This document shows, in pieces, positions 57,436 through 64,000 of a stretch of DNA of 64,000 bases (position 1 is the stretch's first letter; each line of letters starts with the position of its first letter). The DNA is from Volvariella volvacea V23 (lineage: Eukaryota; Basidiomycota; Agaricomycetes; Agaricales; Pluteaceae). A program made the position numbers and the translations under genes. Under the pieces are notes generated by a model. That model ran no database searches. It had not been told where the DNA came from and saw only the letters and a program-made list of their open reading frames with translations. Location of the stretch: contig KB722738.1 in the NCBI GenBank assembly GCA_000349905.1, forward strand, positions 429,134 through 493,133, read 5' to 3'.

Positions 57436-58978
57436 ATGCTTGATCAATTCCCCGCCGAGATCCTGCACGAAGTTGCAACCCACATAAAGCACGGCGTTGA
57501 ATTTCTGCCCCTACGCCTAGCATCCAGATCCTTCAATGCCATCTTTACCCCCTATGTACTCACCTCATACGAAATCCAAGTCAAACGACAACCACAAGTC
57601 ATCGCTCGGACAATCTAGACATGTTTGCTTCCTTTAGCTAGGCGTCAGACATGGACTACTATTTATTTAGCTATACGGACTGCCTTTAGTTAGGTGAGAT
57701 GTATCCATGCCCTGTACTTAGGTACTTGACGGGGACCGTGTTTTGCCACATCCCTGGCCTGGCTAGCCGAATTGATTTAAAAAAAAAACCACAAGTCATC
57801 ACTCATTTTAGGGGACATGCGTCTGTTAGCAACTTTGAACCAACTCCAGACGCCTTCATCAAGCACATATTGTTCCTCAAGGTGTCCCTCCATCCTATCG
57901 ATACAAGATTGGAATCATCAGTCTCGGTGGAGTTATCAAGATTTCGGGGGCTGAAGGGATTACATGTATATTATCCTAATCTAGTCTTCCACTTAGATGT
58001 GGTCCCTCTATGCAATAGTATATTGGAGGGAGTCATCCATGCCACAGGTGGACGCCTGGAACAGCTAATCCTTACCCTTCACATTCACTTGCCCTCTGTG
58101 TCAGAGACATACTCTCTAATGGATTGGTTGACAATGCTCAAGAACCTCCGCTCCTTCACCCTTGAATGCTCCTGAAGGGGGGGCTGGGGTGATGTGCACA
58201 TTCAGTGGGCACTCCCTTCGTCATTTATAAAAACAATCCACGCCTCCAATCCTTCATATACCATTATCGGTGCTCGCAACTTCCGCTGGCACTAAACGAC
58301 ATTTTTCCTCTTGATCCAGTCAGCCCGTGCCTCCAACAACTCTCTCTCTCCTGCTACTTACTACCTGTTCTTCATACCACCGACACACGTCCCATATCAT
58401 TTATAAGGCACATCAAATATCTCAAGTTGCTATATCCCGGGAGGCCGCAAGCCCCACCTTCCTACATCAACATCGACTCGCTGTGGTACGACCTCAAAAG
58501 CTCGGGCGTTAGGCTCGAAACCATTACCACTGAATATATCTCGCCCGCCTTATTTGATTATCTAGCATCTTTCCAGGGGCTACGCTCATGCTCGCTCGTA
58601 CTTTGTACAAGACTCCACCCAGACTTATCTCCAATTTCGATTCACCAAGCTATCTGCAACCACGGTGCTACCCTAGAACAACTACAAATCCAGCCGATAA
58701 TTAAATACAACAGGGATAGATCTACGGGTGTCGACAGATTTGCGTTTTCACTCGATAGTCCTTGGGTTTCTCCTTCAATATTTCCTAGACTCGGAGATCT
58801 TTCCATCATCTCTTTGGAGGGAAAGGGCTATGGGAGTGACAACCAGTACCGTCTCTTCTTTTCGCAATTCGCAAATTTATCCTGTGTTTGTATCGAATTT
58901 TATAGGATAGAATATCCAAGCTCATATGAGTCGGAAATAACCCATTTATATCGCAACTGGATTAGTTTCGAAGAGTAA
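57436..58978 (+). pseudogene. F-box protein, family B, split by insertion and frameshift
   Basis: The ATG at 57436 opens an F-box and family B signature (MLDQFPAEILHEVATHI, LPLRLASRSFNAIFTPY) up to IQVKRQPQVI. The frame then runs into an inserted element (57604-57800) and stops. Removing the insert restores QPQVITHFRGHASVSNFEP and the frame continues to LRSFTLECS. A TGA there (58173) is followed by a run of seven G and a frame change. The third part, ending at 58978, carries family B segments IDSLWYDLKSSGVRLETI and FDYLASFQGLRSCSLVL. It has at least two independent disabling lesions. Confidence 0.88.
57604..57800 (+). mobile_element. Short retroposon-like insertion with A-tail
   Basis: This 197-bp segment includes one of two copies of a 14-base direct repeat (AACCACAAGTCATC at 57590-57603 and 57787-57800). 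It ends with a run of ten A immediately abutting or overlapping the second repeat (57779-57788). Precise removal restores the host frame. Target-site duplication plus 3' A-tail is the hallmark of target-primed reverse transcription, as for SINEs or processed RNA copies. No Pol III A or B box was recognised and no second copy is visible in the window. It contains a near repeat, CCTTTAGCTAGG and CCTTTAGTTAGG. Confidence 0.8.
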
Positions 58979-59169
58979 TAAAAATGTACCATAGCATCGT
59001 ACGGATACTCAGAATTCTATGTGTGAGTCAGAGTTAACTATCACAACAAAGATGCAAAGACTAGACCGATAGCGAGCCGATTGAAGAAAATGTCCTAAAT
59101 GGGTACGACTGGAGCGTACACATAAGATTGGCGACGAATAAATTAAGCACATAGGTGGAAATGCAGCAT

Positions 59170-62100
59170 TCATGACTGTACGTTTAGTGTCACCGTATCA
59201 CCTGCCAATCCTCCTTGAGGTAGTTCAAAGTCCAGGGTTTGGGTATCCGCACTACCAGACCGCATCTCGACCCTTACACTTTGTAACGATTGGTTGGGAT
59301 CTGAGACGCTAATATTTCCTGTCTTCAAGTCATAGATCAAAGCCAACCCCCCGTCAGTAGAAATGGTCACCTCTGCCACTCCACTTCCGGGCGTAAACGA
59401 CGCACTCCCCCCATTTGTGTTCCAGAATACCGCCATAAAGACTTGATTCTTCTCATCGTAAACCGCGGAAATGTCCCCGTCGTTTTGAAGGGTGCGAATG
59501 ACTGCTTGGCTAGATTTCTCCCTGAACTGGTCTGGACTAACAGCGGGGTAGACGCTGTAGGCCAAAGGTGCGGCGAGATTCTGGTGGTGTATCCAAGCTG
59601 AGAATAGCTCCGTCGTGAATGGGGGCGCCGAAGATGTGCCGATAGCCGTCCAGTTCCCTTGTCTTACCCCAAACTGGACATTGAGCGCAAAGGAAGTAGA
59701 GTTCGTATCCTCGAAAGTGTAACCAACATCGCCATGCCACAAAGAACGGAACTGTGTGCGATTCGTGGGCTGGGTGATCACCTCATCGTCGATCTGAACC
59801 GTTCCGAATAATCGACGCTGATCCAAGACGGAGTATACAGGTGCGGACGTGTTGATGGATGTAATGTTGGCCACCAAAATGTGTTCAACGTCGTCGTCGA
59901 GGAAGAACCACGCTTTTTGCCAACGAAGTGAACGTGTTACGGGATTCGTGTAGCGCATTACTGCGAGGCCACGTATACCGTCTGTCACGCCACCAACAAA
60001 GGCCTCAGCTCCTACGAGACGGGTGTTGTTGCATATAAGCGGGGTAACGCCGTAGTCAGTGGTGATGCCTGGGATGAGATCCCAGTCCCATGCACCAGGG
60101 ACGTTTTCGTATTCATCTCCGCGAATATATGTGTATTGAACACCATCTGCAAGATGAAACCCAAAAGGCTAGGAGGAAATTAGAAATGGGCGTTATGACA
60201 AACACGTTGAGTACATACATTGGCAGAGTTAGTACACTCTGTGTGCTTGGTCCTTGATGACCACAACTTGAGACTTGTGACGTAGGTTTGAGTCCGACGA
60301 ACCTAATTCACATTGAGTTCACGGAGCTAGATGCTGAATTTCAGAAACAAACCATTAAATCATTTGTGAAGAACATTTTAGTTCCTAAGACTTGATTTCC
60401 ATTAGGACTGTTCGATGGCTGAGTGGTTCCTGTTGCGAAATTGGAGAGGGCTTCATTGCCCCACAACTGGCCAAGCTCCCCAACCTTGGTGAGATTCATT
60501 CGGAGATCTCGTGTCGCCCTAAGCAACTGGACTAAGCAAGGGAGCTATGGTTTCTGATGTAGTCAACTTACTGGAAATCTGTTACTGGGAATACGAGGAA
60601 TCGTCCAATAGCGGACTGATGACACCAGGTGAGTTAACAATGACTGATCGGGTTCGACTGCCAACGTACAAAGTCCCAACGGAACACCCTAGCCACAGTA
60701 TTGTATATGATCATCCATTTGTTTCCGTCGAAGAGCGTTCCAAAAGCCGACTGTTGCTCTGGACTTGCACCAAATCGGGTACCAGCCGCTACGATCTCAA
60801 AGTCGAGCAGGCCGTTAGAGCTTCACTTAGGGTTAGCATAATATAATTAAGACCGAGTAATGCCACCTACAAGTCCTTGCCTTTCACAAGGGATCAGCAA
60901 TGTTAATATGACAGATAAGGAACATCACTCACCGTAGTTTCCGTTGTACAAGATTCCGTCATGTTGAGCTGTGCGGGCACTATTAGATCGAATCCCCGCG
61001 ATGCACGAGTAAGCCGTACCAAAAGCGCCGTCCGCTCTGATACCATCAGCACGAACTTCGTTTTGAATAACAAGTTCTACTTGAACGCGGCGATATGCGT
61101 CTTCCAATAGAGTGACATTGCCGGTCAACAACGCATTGTCCATTCCAATGCGTGCTACGTCAATTGCATTTGCCCCTGTAAGCCCAGCAGAGACACCATT
61201 GATGGGTTCGTAGAACTTCTGATAGGACCTTGCAGTCATTTCGATACATTTAGCATATTGCGACGGCTCTAGTGTGTCTCCGAGTATCAAACACGTCTGG
61301 CCGACGTACTCCGGGATAAGGATAATCTTTGGAATTTCTCAGATTAAACCTGCGATATTTGTCGTTTGAGATCATGACTCACATTCGAGAACCAGTTGGT
61401 ATTCCTAAAAAGATAAATTAAATCTCAGAATGTTAATCCAACGATTCGATGACACGTACCAAAGCCAATTATTGGGATTTTCACATGGACAGCTAAGCGT
61501 GCCACCTCGATCCAAGCATTCATTACCTGTAAAATCTCGGGAGAACCAGTAATCTGCAGCACGAGAAATAGCCTCCCGAAGCGCCTCGTTCTTCACATAC
61601 TCTTGCGAACCATTTGCCACACCACCGTGCCAAGTGGCGGCCATAGTCACTAGAGTCAGCCAAGCAAACCAGTAACACGTGTCAACAGGTGAATTACACA
61701 TGTCATTTTGGGTTTACCTATCCGAGACCAGTGGGCTTGAGCTGGCCAGTTTGCTCGTTGAGCTTCACATCCCGTGGTATAATTGATTTCGCTATCTGGC
61801 CATTTACCATTGGGTGCCAGAGTGGAAAGCCTGAATTGACATCAGTATCAGTTAACGGGAACACCACACGGTAAACGTATACTCACCATGCTTCGACCTG
61901 CCTAGCATTTGTAATGGCGCCAATAAGGGCGCTCAATCTACGCTCATACATGACAGCGATCTCTGGGTCAGAAGGTGGGATAGGGGTCGGGGACGAGCTT
62001 GGGGCTGACGTTGAGTTTGGATCAAGGACCGAGGTCGTGGGCAGTTCATTGGAACTCGAAACAGAATATGAAGAGGTGGCCGAGAGGGTGCTCTCAATGA

Positions 62101-62305
62101 CTGTGCTAGTGAGTGTCGGGAGGTCGGAGGCTGACTGACTCTCAGATTCAATGGCAGTTGCATTCGTCTGAGGCGGATAACCAGAGGAGGAAACGGGTGC
62201 TTCCTCTGGAGGTGCACTATAAGGAGGCTGCCCATCGGACCATGCTGCAGCAGGAAGAACAATGGGAAGAAGAAAAGCACAAAGGAACACCAGTTTCCCC
62301 TGCAT
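59170..62305 (-). CDS. Secreted polysaccharide lyase family 8 protein, PL8-c
   Basis: The multi-exon layout corresponds to PL8-a. The ATG at 62305 begins a signal peptide (MQGKLVFLCAFLLPIVLPAA), followed by a Pro/Ser/Thr-rich linker and DPEIAVMYERRLSALIG. Central domain: CPCENPNNWLWNTNWFSN, LTGANAIDVA and DGAFAQHDGILYNGNYG, retaining the likely catalytic His and Tyr. C-terminal domain: PFGFHLADGVQYTYIRGD, GAWDWDLIPGITTDYG and LRWQKAWFFLDDD. The segment that reads VLHWDF in the other two copies is VFRWDF here. Otherwise it is intact. All three PL8 proteins share the motif 'MFFTND' before a short exon ending 'SSRTKHTEC' or a close variant. Confidence 0.87.
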
Positions 62306-62980
62306 TGCGAGAAGATACGAGTGCACACAAAACTTCGGGATGAGTAGTCAAAGCAGGAGTAAGACCACCACGTATTCTTCAATGCACGTCTTTTAAGCGT
62401 CCTGCCTTCCATAACGGCCAAAAAAAGAACGTCAACGTGATCGAAGCTCTTAATCGAGTGTGCCCAGTACCGTTCCGAGCCCAGGATAGCATGTCGCAAC
62501 GTGCAGTGCAGCATCGTGGTCGAAGTGCAGAGATCGAGCCTATTTCCGAAATCGCACCGCGTTTTTGATCCCGTTATTACTCCCGAAGGCATGTAAATAG
62601 GCGCAGACTCCAGATAGAAAAGGAGAAATCGACTTCGTTTAGAAGGAGAGTGCGCTGTAATCTACATTCCAGTAGATGCAAATAACAGCTCCATCTAGCC
62701 ACAATAGATACGAAAATGAGCAGCAGCTAAGCACTGGGGGCTGTAATCAAAGTGCTGCCGTATTCGGAGAAACCTACGACCCAAGAACTCTGCCAGGGAC
62801 GCCCTAAATTAACGATTGACAACGCTCAATCGCTTGCGTGCCTCTCGGCAAACATACACCACTCACGTCTTACTCGTGCGCCCATCCCTTTGGACGTAAC
62901 TCAACTCAAACGGCCTTCCGTGGCACCCGACAAGCCCACTAGATCAAACGCCTGCCTAGCCCTCCCGTATCTATATCACA
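62306..62980. other. Intergenic region between PL8-c and REV1
   Basis: About 675 bases from the PL8-c start codon to the REV1 stop codon. The PL8-c promoter should lie in the first few hundred bases. No separate gene is supported; the plus-strand frame near 62.75-63.16 kb overlaps REV1 antisense and looks like a shadow. Confidence 0.45.
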
Positions 62981-64000
62981 TCACCTCAACGACAAGCACC
63001 CCCCAAACTTCTTACGCGCAACCTCGTCCATCTTATCCTTCACTTCCCCAAACGCCGTCCACCACGCCCTCCCCAACTCATCCACCTGACTCCCATCCAG
63101 CTCATCATCAAAAATCTCCGCGGCGCCCCAATACCTCTTCAGCAGCACCCTCCACCACTTCATAACGCTCACCGCCTTCTCTGCATCCGCATCCGTAGCC
63201 CGCTCCCTATCCACAGCGCGGACCACCCACTTGGCGAAAACCTCCACATCCTTCGGCTGCGGCTTCCTCTTCCACCTTTCGCACCTCGTAACCCACCCCT
63301 CAATCAAATCCTGCACGTCCGCCGTCTCGCTAAACACCAGCTTCTCCTCACCCTGCTGCTTCCGTATCACAATCACAGGCTTGAAATTCGCATACGGCGG
63401 CGGGGCACGGTAAGGCTTCCACCCAGGCGGCCACACAGGCCTCGCAGGCTGCAAAACCAGCCTCTGCGAATTCGGCGGCGAAGGCGACACCCCTCCGTTC
63501 TTCTTCTGCAACCGCACGCGGACCAACTGTTCCCTCTGCACATTCTCCGGCAGCTGGAAAAACACATCCGGGTCGAAACCGAGCTCCTCTACTTTCGAAG
63601 GAGAGAGGACGACGGTCCGTTTACGCGTCTTGGGGTTGACGATCGACGCGAGACTGAGTAAGGATTTGGCTAGACGAGATGTGCTTGTGCTCGTCGTAAA
63701 CGAATGCTCCTTTGGTGCAGTGAATATATGCGGTTTATGCTGGAAAATGTGATTCCCTGGTCGATTTCTCGGCGCCAGCTGGCCTGTAATCCGTCGAACA
63801 TTAACCGCATTGGCATTATTAGTGGGAAACAGAGGGCGGGAAGTTTTGGGCACAAACCCGGGTACGAAGAGCTTGCCACCTCGGGTGGTGAGTGGTCCAG
63901 ACGCCCTTTGGCGAGTCGTATTAGCAACGGGAGGGGCTGCCATTTTAGCGGGCGATTTCTGTCGTTTGTTGATGACTATGGGCGCGGGAGAGGCGGATCG
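62981..64000 (-). CDS. REV1: DNA repair protein REV1, C-terminal part
   Basis: The frame is open from the window edge (64000) to the stop at 62981, 339 residues, and clearly continues outside. A ubiquitin-binding motif (GFDPDVFFQLPENVQREQL) lies near residue 140 of the visible part. The last 110 residues match the REV1 C-terminal helical bundle: VQDLIEGWVTRCERW, PKDVEVFAKWVVRAVDRE and EKAVSVMKWWRVLLKRYWG. REV1 is a Y-family dCMP transferase and scaffold that recruits polymerase zeta (Rev3/Rev7) for translesion synthesis in the nucleus; the C-terminal bundle binds Rev7 and other polymerases. The catalytic part is not in the window. Confidence 0.85.
   Translation of the reverse strand, partial: RSASPAPIVINKRQKSPAKMAAPPVANTTRQRASGPLTTRGGKLFVPGFVPKTSRPLFPTNNANAVNVRRITGQLAPRNRPGNHIFQHKPHIFTAPKEHSFTTSTSTSRLAKSLLSLASIVNPKTRKRTVVLSPSKVEELGFDPDVFFQLPENVQREQLVRVRLQKKNGGVSPSPPNSQRLVLQPARPVWPPGWKPYRAPPPYANFKPVIVIRKQQGEEKLVFSETADVQDLIEGWVTRCERWKRKPQPKDVEVFAKWVVRAVDRERATDADAEKAVSVMKWWRVLLKRYWGAAEIFDDELDGSQVDELGRAWWTAFGEVKDKMDEVARKKFGGCLSLR

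Noticed and set aside
62752..63165. 137-codon plus-strand frame rich in Pro/Ser/Thr
   Set aside because: Much of it is antisense to the REV1 C-terminus, and the composition reflects the complementary coding strand.

Overview
The window looks like nuclear DNA of a mushroom-forming basidiomycete (Agaricomycetes). Most conserved genes are cut by many short GT-AG introns of about 45-110 bases, and the content is typical of that group: EPL1, a REV1 C-terminus, Rab11/Ypt31, a secreted M36 fungalysin, cytochrome P450s, and family 8 and 14 polysaccharide lyases. All exon models were assembled by hand from reading frame, splice signals and paralog comparison.

Layout. 1-6.5 kb: four intronless F-box genes on the minus strand. 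7.6-11.2 kb: EPL1 (7 exons), divergent from an F-box gene of a second subfamily at 11.6-13.0 kb. 13.1-14.7 kb: an F-box gene with an in-frame stop. 15.8-17.9 kb: a fungalysin gene with an internal deletion. 18.3-30.7 kb: two related P450 genes in opposite orientation flank a tandem duplication of an L-rhamnose mutarotase + Rab11 unit. One mutarotase copy is reduced to its ends, both Rab11 copies look intact, and the distal P450 is a pseudogene that lost its heme cysteine. 30.9-38.4 kb: six more F-box genes or remnants. 39.5-62.3 kb: a polysaccharide-lyase region with three PL8 genes, one PL14 gene, a large nuclear-protein gene with a Runt-like motif, a methyltransferase and two damaged F-box genes. 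63-64 kb: the 3' end of REV1.

The F-box genes fall into two subfamilies. Family A is about 515-580 aa, with an N-terminal F-box, a 'PGIC..GLRLALP' block, LRR-like 'LPNLEELYL' segments and a C-terminal 'GFLE...W...FP..ESVE' block. Family B is about 445-490 aa, with an F-box followed by 'LRLVSRRFN..FTPF'. Ten A and four B copies are visible and about half carry a clear lesion (frameshift, stop, deletion or insertion). This reads as rapid birth-and-death evolution. One family B copy is interrupted by a 197-bp insertion with an A-tail and 14-bp direct repeats; removing it restores the frame exactly.

The three PL8 genes and the PL14 gene encode proteins with N-terminal hydrophobic segments consistent with secretion, so a shared role in extracellular polyuronide or glycosaminoglycan-like breakdown is likely, although substrates cannot be read from sequence. 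The strongest candidate for something little described is the 11-exon nuclear gene at 43.0-46.1 kb, whose N-terminal motif resembles the animal Runt DNA-binding domain.
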